This document shows, piece by piece, positions 9,284 through 17,944 of a stretch of 64,000 nt of DNA. The DNA is taken from contig CAJTGD010000006.1 in NCBI GenBank assembly GCA_910575475.1, positions 62,001-126,000 on the forward strand, given 5' to 3'. Under the pieces are notes generated by a model. It did no database searches, was not told the DNA's origin, and saw only the letters and a program-made list of their open reading frames with translations. Position 1 is the stretch's first letter. Every line of letters begins with the position of its first letter. The DNA comes from Lachnospiraceae bacterium. GTDB taxonomy: Bacteria; Bacillota; Clostridia; Lachnospirales; Lachnospiraceae. Made by a program: the position numbers and the translations under genes.

Positions 9284-11224
9284 ATGAAAAAGAACGTGAT
9301 ATTTATTGCGGGAATGCGCATCGAAGTATGTTGTGTTCAGACTGTGATTGCAGGGAGCGGAGCAGCAGGACTGGCAGCGGCAAAGGAGCTGTATGATCAG
9401 GGAATAGAGGATATCTGTATTGTGACGGAACATATCAATGGAGGAACATCCAGAAATACAGGTTCGGATAAGCAGACCTATTATAAACTGAGTTTAAGCG
9501 GCGGCGCGCCGGACAGTGTATATAAAATGGCGGAAACTTTATTCGGAGGCGGGTGTATGGATGGAGAACTGGCCCTTGCGGAGGCAGCAGGATCGGTTCG
9601 GCATTTTATGGGATTGGCTCATATGGGGGTTCCTTTTCCGCAAAACAGATATGGAGAGTTTGTCGGATACAAGACAGATCATGACCCTATGCAAAGAGCT
9701 TCCTCCGCCGGCCCCCTGACTTCAAAAATCATGACGGAAGTCCTGCAAAAAGAGGTCGAAAAAAGAAAGATCCGTATATACTCCGGATGGCAGATCGTGC
9801 GGATTCTTCATGAAAACGAGAGTGTACAGGGGATTTTATGCATAAAAAATGGCAGTAGAAGAATGACACCGGAGTTCAAGATTTTCCGGTCAAATGATGT
9901 GATCTATGCAACAGGCGGCCCGGCAGGGATTTATGAAGACAGTGCATATCCGGAGTGTCAGCACGGAGCATCAGGCATTGCTTATCAGGCAGGCGTGACG
10001 GGACGCAACCTTACGGAATGGCAATATGGGATTGCGTCTGTGAATCCCAGATGGAATGTTTCGGGGACTTATATGCAGGTCCTGCCGAGATTTATTTCAA
10101 CAGACAAAGAAGGCAAGGATGAAAAAGAATTTTTGGAGGGTTGGTTTCCTTCAAGAGAAGATGCACTGAAACATGTTTTTTTGAAAGGATATCAATGGCC
10201 CTTTGACGCTAGGAAAAGCAAAGACGGATCTTCGCGGGTTGACTTGGCGGTATATCAGGAGCGTGTGGAAAAAGGGCGCAGGGTTTTTCTGGATTTTAGG
10301 AATAACCCGTGGAAATGTCCAATTGAATCGTGGCAGCTCTGTGAGGAGGTTTCAGAGTATTTGACAAAGGCTGAGGCATGCTTTGGTTTGCCGTGGGAAC
10401 GTCTGCAGAGCATGAATAGCCTTGCCTATGAATTCTATTTGAAGAGGGGAATTGATTTGAAAGAGGACAGGCTGGAGATTGCCGTATGTGCCCAGCATAA
10501 TAATGGCGGAATGGCGGTTGACCTGTGGTGGCAGACGAATATCCGGGGGCTGTTTGCAGTAGGCGAAGCAGCGGGGACACATGGAATATATCGTCCGGGC
10601 GGAGCAGCGCTGAATGCCGGGCAGGTCGGTGCGGGCAGGGCTGCAGCCTTTATTGCGTCAAAAAAGGAATTGGAAACAAAGTCTGATCTTTCCCATGCCT
10701 GCATACCGCAGATAGAAACCGCTCTGAAAACAGCAATTAGTGTCGGAAAAAATCAGAATGAAAAAACGGCAGATGAATGGATCTCCATTTTAAAAAAGAG
10801 CATGAGTGAAGCCGCAGGGCCTATCAGAAAGCTTTCGGAAATTCGGAAGCTGTTGGGCAGGTGTGAGGATCTGCTGGAACATTTTGATCAGAAAGTAGGG
10901 ATTGGAAAAAAAGGAATCGGGCAGGTTTTCGTATTGGAGGACATGCTTTATGTGCAGAAGATGTGTCTCAGCGCCATGCTAGATTATGTGGAGCATGGAG
11001 GGAACGACAGAGGTTCTGCAATCTATCCGGATATCTGTTTGCAAAAGAGTGCGGAACAAATAGAAGAAAAACAGAGAAAGCTGGAAGGACAGGTACAGGA
11101 GATCAAGCTGATACAGGATGGAAGAACACAGGCCATCTGGCGGAAGGTTCATCCAATTCCATACGATGATCATTTTTTTGAAAATGTCTGGAAGGGCTAC
11201 CGTATAAATAAAAATATAATGTAA
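9284..11224 (+). CDS. FAD-dependent oxidoreductase, fumarate reductase flavoprotein-like
   Basis: A 646-residue flavoprotein. The FAD dinucleotide motif is VIAGSGAAGLAAAKELYDQG at the N-terminus, and a later FAD segment reads GLFAVGEAAGTHGIYRPGGAALNAG. The architecture resembles fumarate reductase or L-aspartate oxidase flavoproteins. ATG 9284 follows GGAGAGG at 9272-9278; the GTG at 9257 has no such site. No Fe-S or membrane anchor partner is encoded nearby, so it may be soluble and work with the OYE-type enzyme. Substrate unknown. Confidence 0.8.
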   Translation: MKKNVIFIAGMRIEVCCVQTVIAGSGAAGLAAAKELYDQGIEDICIVTEHINGGTSRNTGSDKQTYYKLSLSGGAPDSVYKMAETLFGGGCMDGELALAEAAGSVRHFMGLAHMGVPFPQNRYGEFVGYKTDHDPMQRASSAGPLTSKIMTEVLQKEVEKRKIRIYSGWQIVRILHENESVQGILCIKNGSRRMTPEFKIFRSNDVIYATGGPAGIYEDSAYPECQHGASGIAYQAGVTGRNLTEWQYGIASVNPRWNVSGTYMQVLPRFISTDKEGKDEKEFLEGWFPSREDALKHVFLKGYQWPFDARKSKDGSSRVDLAVYQERVEKGRRVFLDFRNNPWKCPIESWQLCEEVSEYLTKAEACFGLPWERLQSMNSLAYEFYLKRGIDLKEDRLEIAVCAQHNNGGMAVDLWWQTNIRGLFAVGEAAGTHGIYRPGGAALNAGQVGAGRAAAFIASKKELETKSDLSHACIPQIETALKTAISVGKNQNEKTADEWISILKKSMSEAAGPIRKLSEIRKLLGRCEDLLEHFDQKVGIGKKGIGQVFVLEDMLYVQKMCLSAMLDYVEHGGNDRGSAIYPDICLQKSAEQIEEKQRKLEGQVQEIKLIQDGRTQAIWRKVHPIPYDDHFFENVWKGYRINKNIM

Positions 11225-11244
11225 TTCATTGAGGGAGATGGAAT

Positions 11245-11589
11245 ATGCGGATGCAGTTAGCTCACGTAGGAATTAACATTCAGAATGAAGATGAATTAAA
11301 AAATGTGTTTTCCTTTTTTGGAGATACATTAGGGTTGGAAATACATGAGGAAAAAACATGTATTTTTATGGATTCCTATATTGAAATTATGAAGAAAAAA
11401 GGGCCGGGAGAAAAAGGACATATTGCATTTTCTGTGGAAAATATGGAAGAAGCAATATGTTTTTTGAAAGAAAAGGGAATTGCCTTTGCTGATGAAAACT
11501 TTAAATATGATGAAGAGGGAAGGATCAGCGCGGCATATTTCAGAGAAGAGGCCGCGGGTTTTGCGGTTCACCTGATTCCAATGAGATAG
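11245..11589 (+). CDS. VOC (glyoxalase/bleomycin-resistance) fold protein
   Basis: Small protein of 114 residues with the beta-alpha-beta-beta-beta module of the vicinal oxygen chelate fold: an opening HVGINIQNEDELKNVFSFF, a central GHIAFSVENMEEAICFLKEKG, and an ending FAVHLIPMR. VOC proteins include epimerases, lyases and dioxygenases that bind a metal. Metal ligands are only partly evident (His near residue 7 and in GHIAF). As the last gene of the cluster it may act as an isomerase or a product-handling protein. Confidence 0.75.
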   Translation: MRMQLAHVGINIQNEDELKNVFSFFGDTLGLEIHEEKTCIFMDSYIEIMKKKGPGEKGHIAFSVENMEEAICFLKEKGIAFADENFKYDEEGRISAAYFREEAAGFAVHLIPMR

Positions 11590-11699
11590 AAACCGTGTGG
11601 GATTACAGCAGAGGGGAGCAGGAAGGCTTTGGCAGAGAAAAAGACAGTCTCATCCAAAATCATCACGGCTCCCCTTTATACCGAACCCCACTTTGTGAA

Positions 11700-11715
11700 A
11701 TGGCTGAATAGCCAT
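11700..11715 (+). repeat. Dispersed GAAT-loop hairpin repeat, copy A
   Basis: ATGGCT-GAAT-AGCCAT forms a 6-bp stem with a GAAT loop, preceded by TTTGTGAAA and followed by AGGGGGCATA. The same flanks and loop recur at about 31733-31775, where the stem is GGCC/GGCC, and in inverse at 14197-14240. Confidence 0.55.
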
Positions 11716-11727
11716 AGGGGGCATATT

Positions 11728-12339
11728 TTATTCAAACCTGCGGAACGCTCTCCGCAGCAAAAAGGAATTCAGCAAAGCAACCCCCGAAAATCCGATGACC
11801 AGCCACGTAAACCCGACGATCCGGAAATCGATGAATATGGTAAACGCGCCCGCCAGTGCCAGAACGACCAGGAGCAGCACCGTATAGGGAAGCTGCACAA
11901 TGCTGATGATAAACGCATTTTTCAGCGAGTTTTTGATGGTATTTTCAAACCGGGCAATATACGGGAAAATGTATATCGCGGGAAATAATAACAGAATACA
12001 TACGGCAATCAGCAAAAAGGAAAAAACCTGCTGAAAAGAACCGCCCATCATACCAACGGCACGGTAGTCCATCCAGAGGACGATGCCTGCGAGCAGCAGG
12101 ACCATCCAGGAGACGGTCCCGTGCCTGAAATTATTTTTAAAGGCCCGGAAAAAGGACGAAAAAATGTAACTCTCCTCGTTCTTCGCCATTTTCAATGTGA
12201 CAGAATACAGGGCGGTGGCCGACGCTCCGATGGTGATAATGGGGATTGAGCAGATCAGGAAGAGGAAATTCAGGATAAACAGATCGGTTAACCTGGTTAA
12301 AAACTGCATGATCGGGCTGTCGTAATTAAAAAATTTCAT
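11728..12339 (-). CDS. yesL: YesL family membrane protein (DUF624)
   Basis: Integral membrane protein of 203 residues with about five hydrophobic helices. The opening MKFFNYDSPIMQFLTRLTDL and the LICSIPIITIGASATALYSV segment are typical of DUF624/YesL. These proteins are often encoded next to carbohydrate ABC importers in Firmicutes, but their function is not established. GGAGGCCTACCA precedes the ATG at 12339. It converges on the catabolic operon and may assist that transporter; this is inference. Confidence 0.85.
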   Translation of the reverse strand: MKFFNYDSPIMQFLTRLTDLFILNFLFLICSIPIITIGASATALYSVTLKMAKNEESYIFSSFFRAFKNNFRHGTVSWMVLLLAGIVLWMDYRAVGMMGGSFQQVFSFLLIAVCILLLFPAIYIFPYIARFENTIKNSLKNAFIISIVQLPYTVLLLVVLALAGAFTIFIDFRIVGFTWLVIGFSGVALLNSFLLRRAFRRFE

Positions 12340-12414
12340 TGGTAGGCCTCCTTGAGTTTATTGCGGGAAATTCCCGCATCGGTGGAAATATTTCCAGCTG
12401 TAGGGTTGTATGAT

Positions 12415-13083
12415 CTAAATATTGACCACATGTTCTTTAAATAAGCGATTCAGCATTTTCCAGTCCGGATTCCGGTCATCCGGCATAGCCTTCACATGTC
12501 CTTCCAGACGTTCCAGCTCCGAAAACAAAACCGGAGGAGTGCTGTGTGTTTCTTCAATATATCTGCATGCAAGGAGCGGCCGGAGAGCATAGATGTACTT
12601 TTTATACATTACCTGCGGGGCTATCAGATGGTGCAGGTACGTATTTTTTGCGGAAGCCCAGTAATGGTAGAGGGCATCTTTTTCTGAAAAGTATTCCTTT
12701 GCAGCCGTCCAGATGCGTTCCCATGCCTTCGTTGTTTTATAGACTACAGGGGAGCGCCCCCATTCAAACAGGGTGGCATTTCCCTTGTGAAACTGCTGCA
12801 GGGCTTTTTTCAGATCCCATCCGTTGATGTCTAGCACCTCATCCAGCTGCCACTCGATCACGTCCGTTGTCTTTTCCAATTTCAGATATCCGTCCAAAGG
12901 GCGCAGATATACAAAACGTACATCATAATCGCTGTCCGGCGACGCAACACCCCAGGCACGGCTTCCGGATTCTACAGCGTACAAGATCCTCACCTGTTCC
13001 CGTACCTCGATCTCACAGAGCTTTTCTGCAATTATTTTTTCAATGGGAATCTCATCCCTTGTATTGCTGCTGCAATCGTTCAT
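12415..13083 (-). CDS. Nucleotidyltransferase-fold protein (YcgL-like), 222 aa
   Basis: The nucleotidyltransferase signature GSRAWGVASPDSDYDVRFVYLR occurs near residue 41, giving GS...DxD metal-binding residues. The rest, including YHYWASAKNTY and LRPLLACRYIEE, matches the family of predicted nucleotidyltransferases annotated as YcgL/DUF4269-like in Bacillus. The substrate is unknown; it could nucleotidylate a protein or a small molecule. The start overlaps the stop of the next gene upstream by 4 bases (ATGA), so the two are translated together. Confidence 0.8.
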   Translation of the reverse strand: MNDCSSNTRDEIPIEKIIAEKLCEIEVREQVRILYAVESGSRAWGVASPDSDYDVRFVYLRPLDGYLKLEKTTDVIEWQLDEVLDINGWDLKKALQQFHKGNATLFEWGRSPVVYKTTKAWERIWTAAKEYFSEKDALYHYWASAKNTYLHHLIAPQVMYKKYIYALRPLLACRYIEETHSTPPVLFSELERLEGHVKAMPDDRNPDWKMLNRLFKEHVVNI

Positions 13084-14105
13084 AAAAATCCGCCTCCTAT
13101 TGCCCTGCGGTTGACTCGCTCCACAAAGGCTTCCACCCGTTCCATATCCGGCGCGTCCGGAAGGCGGCTGTTTTGCGCGGCAAGCTCTGTCCGTTTTTCG
13201 TAATCTCTCAGGATCTCGTAAAATTCCCGGGAAAATGTTTTATCATCCTTCTGAAAATCTCCGTTTCGTATGCTTTTTAACAGCGCCAGATCATTCCCGG
13301 ACCGTTTGGTATGGATTTCTCCTTTTTCCAGAATATCGATCGCCATCATAAACAGCCGGATCAAATGCATGGCATGCTTATTCAGATGGTTATCATCCTT
13401 CTTTTTATTCCGTTTTCCAATCTTATCGTAATCCCGCACCACATTGGTCATCACTGTAAACATCTGATTGTATTCCCGAAGCGGAAGGTGGCGATAGTCC
13501 GCGTCTACAAAAATCTCACGATCCATGCCCGGTGTCTGGGCCTGATCAATGTACAGGCGGATCGTACCTTTTTCAGAGGTGCCGTATCTCCGCTCAAAAT
13601 CCTCCAATGCGTTTTGGACAGATCTCAGGATGTGCTGCTCCCGTTCCTCCTGCGGCATGGAATCCCTTGCCAGGGCATTCTGCAGTCTGCGGAGCTGAGC
13701 GCCGGCATAACCGCTGAACGTTTTTACAGCGCGTTTTGATAAAAATAGAGAAGTATGGTCGATCAATTCCTGGCCAAGCTCTGTTTTGATCAGGTATTGG
13801 TCCTCATCCAGGCCGAGTATCTCACAAGTGTTCGGATTACATTCCAATAGAAGCTTTACCATTTTGCGGAAAGAATAGATCATGGTGTCGGTCCCGGCAT
13901 CTTCGTACTGTTCAAATTCTGTCAGGCCAAGCAGATCCGACGGGAGATTCAGCGTGATCCCCCGAAAATCAATATCACTGTGTGCGGTATAGGTTCCATA
14001 GGCATGGCTTCCGCCCAGCCCAAGAAGGATGATCCTGCGGCCAAGTCGTGGGTTTGTACGCAGAAAGGTGTACGGTTCCGTATTCATGATCGCGTGAAAA
14101 TCCAA
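13080..14105 (-). CDS. Nucleotidyltransferase-fold protein, 341 aa
   Basis: A second nucleotidyltransferase-superfamily protein. The core motif is LGLGGSHAYGTYTAHSDIDFRGITL near residue 30, with GS and DxD metal ligands, and a long helical C-terminal part. It is paired with the 222-residue protein through an ATGA overlap. Such pairs are frequent in Clostridia. It is not a MazE- or MNT-type antitoxin by size. Possible roles are RNA or protein nucleotidylation, but none is shown. GGAGGACTCAC precedes the ATG at 14105. Confidence 0.78.
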   Translation of the reverse strand: MDFHAIMNTEPYTFLRTNPRLGRRIILLGLGGSHAYGTYTAHSDIDFRGITLNLPSDLLGLTEFEQYEDAGTDTMIYSFRKMVKLLLECNPNTCEILGLDEDQYLIKTELGQELIDHTSLFLSKRAVKTFSGYAGAQLRRLQNALARDSMPQEEREQHILRSVQNALEDFERRYGTSEKGTIRLYIDQAQTPGMDREIFVDADYRHLPLREYNQMFTVMTNVVRDYDKIGKRNKKKDDNHLNKHAMHLIRLFMMAIDILEKGEIHTKRSGNDLALLKSIRNGDFQKDDKTFSREFYEILRDYEKRTELAAQNSRLPDAPDMERVEAFVERVNRRAIGGGFL

Positions 14106-14196
14106 AGTGAGTCCTCCTTCCTCAAAAAAGAACTTCTTAAGATTATAGCACGATATTTCACTTTTTACTAATCATTTTCGGTCCTTATTAAAAAGC

Positions 14197-14240
14197 ATAC
14201 CCAAGGGCATCCCACCAAGGGCATTCGGCCGTTTCATAAG
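14197..14240 (-). repeat. Dispersed GAAT-loop hairpin repeat, copy B
   Basis: Read on the minus strand this gives CTTATGAAACGGCCGAATGC followed by a GGGATGCCCTTGGGTAT tail, closely matching the plus-strand segment at 31733-31775 in inverse orientation. It lies between two operons and may be a REP-like element. Confidence 0.55.
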
Positions 14241-14315
14241 ATATAAGAAGAGAGAAAGAGACTCAGAAAACAGATACATTTCAGAGAATCGAAAACAGGC
14301 ATTCTGTCAGCCCAG

Positions 14316-14368
14316 GGAAATCTTGCAGGCCGCGCCAGAAATGATCTGACGCGGCCTGCAAGATTTCC
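14316..14368. terminator. Perfect 19-bp stem-loop after the TRAP operon
   Basis: The arm GGAAATCTTGCAGGCCGCG (14316-14334) is exactly complementary to 14350-14368, leaving a 15-base loop. It lies 6 bases beyond the stop of the YhcH gene. There is no T-run on either side, so it may act as an RNA 3'-end stabiliser or as a bidirectional block rather than a standard intrinsic terminator. Confidence 0.6.
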
Positions 14369-14373
14369 AATAT

Positions 14374-14829
14374 CTACCGTTTCACCTTCACCACAATTTT
14401 CTTTACCCGGCACTTCTCCCCGGCGATACACCGGGGCTTGTGGGCATCCTCCGGGGGGACGACGGCAAGATCGCCTGCATCCAGCAGGATCTGTCCGCTC
14501 CTCTCTGGCTCCTCAAAAAATACCAGATCCTTTTCACTGTCATAAGGGGCTTTTTCTTTCAGATCCTCACGTTTCACATATCCAAACAGTTCCCTTCCGG
14601 AAACCACGTACTGGATATCAAAATATTGGTCATGTGCTTCGAATGCGCATTCTTCCCACGGAATCGTAATATATTCCTGCACATTTGCGAAAACCTCTTT
14701 GCCGTCGATCTCCGCATTGCCGACCGGAAGGGCTTCCAGGTCTTCCGTCCTTAAAAAATGATATGCCTTTGCGAATTTTTCCGACAGGTAGTCGTATTTG
14801 TCTGCAAGCTTCAAAGTGGTTGTAAGCAT
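14374..14829 (-). CDS. YhcH/YjgK/YiaL family protein
   Basis: Cupin-like protein of 151 residues (DUF386 family). The characteristic segment HDQYFDIQYVVSGRELFGYV and the later LAVVPPEDAHKPRC are visible; His and Glu residues in these bind a metal. Homologues include YiaL of the E. coli 2,3-diketo-L-gulonate operon and NanQ, a sialic acid anomerase, so a sugar mutarotase role is plausible. It is the last gene of the TRAP operon, 27 bases after DctM. Confidence 0.88.
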   Translation of the reverse strand: MLTTTLKLADKYDYLSEKFAKAYHFLRTEDLEALPVGNAEIDGKEVFANVQEYITIPWEECAFEAHDQYFDIQYVVSGRELFGYVKREDLKEKAPYDSEKDLVFFEEPERSGQILLDAGDLAVVPPEDAHKPRCIAGEKCRVKKIVVKVKR

Positions 14830-14856
14830 AATTTTTCTCCTTTTTATCTCATTGTC

Positions 14857-16143
14857 TCAGAATAGATTCGGAAACAGCGCCGCCGGTATTGCCAGAAATA
14901 CATCCGAGAACACGATCATCAGCGCCAGTACCGCGATGGAGGACAGGAAGTAGGGCAGCACTCCCTTGAAGGATTCCTCAATACTGATCCCGCTGATGGA
15001 TCCCGCCAGCAGCAGGCACAGGCCGTAGGGCGGTGTGACCAAGCCGAGGGCCAGGGTCACGACTACGATCAGCCCAAGGATGATGGGGCTGACGCCAAGG
15101 GCGGTGGCGGAGGGCAGGATGATCGGTACAAACAGGATCATAGCCGGGACCGCGTCCATAAAGGTTCCCACAAACATGAAGAACAATACCACTACGACCA
15201 GGAATACCAGCTTTCCGCCGGGCATTCCCACGAAGATCCCCTGCACCTTTTCGTTGAGCTGGTAGTAGCTCATCAGCTCACCCAGGGCATTGGCCGCGGC
15301 CAGCGCAAAGAGGGAGAGGGAGGACAGCTTCATGGTCTCGATCAAGATAGCCGGGATGCGGCTGATCTTGATGGTATGGTAGAAAAAGATCCCGATGATC
15401 AGCGCGTAGACGCAGGCAACCGCCGCGGATTCCGTAGGGGTAAACAGCCCGGTCACGATGCCGCCGATCAGGATAATGGGGGTCAGGAGCGCCGGGAGCG
15501 AGGTCCAGATCTGCCTCATCACTTCCTTAGCCGGAACCTTTTCCACTTTTGGGAAATTCTTTTTCTTCGAGTACAATACAACCACAAGCATCATGGCCAG
15601 GCCCAGCATGATCCCCGGAACCAGTCCGGTCATGAACAGGGCGCCGGTTCCTACGTTTGCGATGCCCGCGTAGACCACCATGGTAATGCTGGGCGGGATG
15701 ATGGAGCCCAGGGTGGAGGACGCGGCGGTGACGCCTACGGCCGTTCCCTTGTCGTAGCCCTGCTTTTCCATGGCCGGGATCAGGATCTTTCCGATCCCCG
15801 CGGTGTCCGCCTGGGAGGAGCCGGAGATTCCGGCAAATATCATGGATACCAGGATATTTGCGTGGGCCAGGCCGCCCCGCACGTGGCCGACGGAGGATTT
15901 GCACACATCGATCAGGCGGTCGGAAATGGAGCCTTCATTCATCAGGTTTGCTGCCAGGATGAACAGCGGCACAGCCAGCAGGGTAAAGCTGTTCAGTCCA
16001 TTGAACATTTTCGTAAAAACCACGCTGTTGGGGATGATCGGCAGCGCGGCGATCCCTGCGAAGGATACGAAGCCAAGCGCATAGGAAATCGGAACGCCGA
16101 TCACGACAAATACTACAAAAAGAACGATCAATAAAATCTGCAT
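14857..16143 (-). CDS. dctM: TRAP transporter large permease (DctM/YiaN)
   Basis: Main membrane subunit of a TRAP transporter, 428 residues, about 12 hydrophobic helices. Family hallmarks include LAVPLFILAANLMNEGSI, GISGSSQADTAGIGKILIPAM and GLVTPPYGLCLLLAGSISGI. It drives sodium-coupled uptake of an organic acid with the DctP and DctQ partners encoded just upstream. Neighbouring YiaK- and YiaL-type genes suggest 2,3-diketo-L-gulonate or a related keto-acid as cargo. Confidence 0.93.
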   Translation of the reverse strand: MQILLIVLFVVFVVIGVPISYALGFVSFAGIAALPIIPNSVVFTKMFNGLNSFTLLAVPLFILAANLMNEGSISDRLIDVCKSSVGHVRGGLAHANILVSMIFAGISGSSQADTAGIGKILIPAMEKQGYDKGTAVGVTAASSTLGSIIPPSITMVVYAGIANVGTGALFMTGLVPGIMLGLAMMLVVVLYSKKKNFPKVEKVPAKEVMRQIWTSLPALLTPIILIGGIVTGLFTPTESAAVACVYALIIGIFFYHTIKISRIPAILIETMKLSSLSLFALAAANALGELMSYYQLNEKVQGIFVGMPGGKLVFLVVVVLFFMFVGTFMDAVPAMILFVPIILPSATALGVSPIILGLIVVVTLALGLVTPPYGLCLLLAGSISGISIEESFKGVLPYFLSSIAVLALMIVFSDVFLAIPAALFPNLF

Positions 16144-16212
16144 ATTACTTTCCTCCTATTAGAATCGGGTGACGCTCCGCCGGATAAAAAATCCAGAGGC
16201 AGCTCACCGAAA

Positions 16213-16223
16213 GGCATTCAGCC
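16213..16223 (-). repeat. Possible GAAT-type hairpin repeat core
   Basis: Reads GGCTGAATGCC on the minus strand, the same core as the dispersed repeats at 11.7, 14.2 and 31.7 kb and as a site at 28834-28844. It overlaps the last base of the DctQ stop codon (16223). The core is short, so membership is uncertain. Confidence 0.3.
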
Positions 16224-16702
16224 TAATTTTTCATGAAATCTTTGACATCCTCGGCAATCTGCCCGATCAGGTACAGCGCGGAGGTTGCCCCGCACACCGG
16301 GATGCACAGCCAGGTCGGTCCCCGTTTAAAATCCGGAATACTCACCCAGCGGTAATTCCAAAACTGCACAGTCACCCGGCACCCGTAGTAGAACATCAGC
16401 ACCGCAACAGTCAGCATGATCAGCGCGATCACGATGCCGAGTATTTTTTTCAGCTTCACGTTGGTCAGCTTGTCGCTGACCGATGTAAATGCGAAATGCT
16501 GTTTTTCATAGACCATGGCCGCAGCCCCCATAAATGCCGCCCAGATAAAGGCGTACATGGACACGTCCTCGGTCCAGATCGCGGCGATCCCGGCATAACG
16601 GCATGCCATCTGGACCACCACGCTTCCCAAAAAGATACACAAAAAGATTCCGCCCACTGCAATCTGGATCTTCTGCAGATAACCCAATGCTTTCTTCATC
16701 AT
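16223..16702 (-). CDS. dctQ: TRAP transporter small permease (DctQ/YiaM)
   Basis: Small membrane subunit of 159 residues with four hydrophobic helices. The family pattern is visible in FLCIFLGSVVVQMACRYAG near the N-terminus and in the central WTEDVSMYAFIWAAFMGAAAMVYEKQHFAF. It connects the binding protein to the DctM channel. Gene order DctP, DctQ, DctM is the usual one. Confidence 0.9.
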   Translation of the reverse strand: MMKKALGYLQKIQIAVGGIFLCIFLGSVVVQMACRYAGIAAIWTEDVSMYAFIWAAFMGAAAMVYEKQHFAFTSVSDKLTNVKLKKILGIVIALIMLTVAVLMFYYGCRVTVQFWNYRWVSIPDFKRGPTWLCIPVCGATSALYLIGQIAEDVKDFMKN

Positions 16703-16779
16703 TTTCCTCCATTAAAAACTGCATATTTTTTATTGCTGAAACCACACCGTACCGACTGCGATTTAGCCGCACGGCCGGA

Positions 16780-17826
16780 TTATTTTTTCAATGCTTCGCC
16801 TTCCCTGCGCACCATGTCGAGGTAATCCTGCATTCCGTATTCTTCTGCGAAATGGTCCTGGATGGGGATGGCGATCTCTTTAAACGCGTCGATATCCACG
16901 TCCTCAAATTCCGTGATCTCTGCGCCGTCAGCCGCCACCTGTGCCTTGGACTCCTCAAACATGTCATAGGTGACCTGGCGGTTTTCTTCTGTGGCCACGC
17001 GGCAGGCCTCGTCGAACCAGCCCCTCTGCTCCTCGGTCAATGCCTCATAAAACTGCCCCGTAGTCAGGAATAAACGGGTGGTATAATCGTGGTGGGTTTC
17101 GCTGACGTATTTTCCGTTGTCCGTCTTGTGGTGTTCTTTCAGGCGGAAGCTGGTATAATCATTTTCCGCGGAATCCACAACGCCCTGGCTCAGTGCCTGG
17201 TAGAGCTCGCCCCATGCGACGGAGGTAGGGATCGCCTTGCAGTTTTTCCAAAATTCCTGCACCACCGGGGTACTCTGGGTACGGATCGTCATGCCCTTTA
17301 GATCCTCCGGCGAGGTAACAGGCTTTTTTCCATAATAATCGCGGACAGAGCTGGTCCAGTAGCCCATGATCTTAAAACGGTCATTCATTTTTTCACTGAG
17401 CAGGTCGCTCATCCCCCGGCCAAATTCTCCGTCCATGCAGGCTTCCCAATGGTCGAAGCTGTCAAACAGATACAGCAGGGAAAACATATCGATCTCATTG
17501 ACTCCGAGAAGCGTCATAAATCCGGGGGACGCTACGGTCAGGTGGATGGCGCCCAGCTCCAGCTTTTCCACCAGTTCGGATTCATTTTCACCTAACGTTC
17601 CGTGGTGCAGGGTAGCAGTGGCCCTTCCGCCGGACACCTCCTCCAGCACCTCCTTGAAACGGATGGCCGCCTTGGAGTATGGATTTTCCATGGAAGTCTG
17701 GTTGTGGGCCAGGATGATATTGATCTCGGGCTGGGGTTTGCCGTCGCCCGAAGAGCCGGAGGAACCGCATCCGGTCAGGCTGGTCAGCAGCACCAGGGAC
17801 AGACAGAAGCAGCAGAATTTTTTCAT
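16780..17826 (-). CDS. dctP: TRAP transporter substrate-binding lipoprotein (DctP/YiaO)
   Basis: Extracytoplasmic binding protein of 348 residues. A lipoprotein signal ends in LTSLTGC (Cys near residue 20), followed by a Gly/Ser-rich linker. The DctP core is recognised by DLKGMTIRTQSTP, whose Arg usually pairs with the carboxylate of the ligand, and by ALSQGVVDSAENDYTSF. This implies a monocarboxylate ligand. AGGAAAGG precedes the ATG. Confidence 0.92.
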   Translation of the reverse strand: MKKFCCFCLSLVLLTSLTGCGSSGSSGDGKPQPEINIILAHNQTSMENPYSKAAIRFKEVLEEVSGGRATATLHHGTLGENESELVEKLELGAIHLTVASPGFMTLLGVNEIDMFSLLYLFDSFDHWEACMDGEFGRGMSDLLSEKMNDRFKIMGYWTSSVRDYYGKKPVTSPEDLKGMTIRTQSTPVVQEFWKNCKAIPTSVAWGELYQALSQGVVDSAENDYTSFRLKEHHKTDNGKYVSETHHDYTTRLFLTTGQFYEALTEEQRGWFDEACRVATEENRQVTYDMFEESKAQVAADGAEITEFEDVDIDAFKEIAIPIQDHFAEEYGMQDYLDMVRREGEALKK

Positions 17827-17944
17827 GATGATTTACCTTTCCTTTCTATAATAAATGTGGTTGTGCAGAAAACATGATTCCGAGAGGATTTCTGCATTTA
17901 TTTTCCTGCTTTATCGAAAACTCCTTTTTATTCCGGAGCTTTCA

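Noticed and set aside
11629-11988. Open frame of 119 codons on the plus strand, rich in Lys, Asp and Arg
   Set aside because: It is the antisense of the YesL-type membrane gene, whose helices and ribosome site are clear. The plus frame has no family pattern.
15376-16134. Plus-strand frame of 252 codons opposite DctM
   Set aside because: Composition is Gly/Asp/Arg/His-rich without a fold pattern, and the opposite-strand DctM gene has all family motifs.
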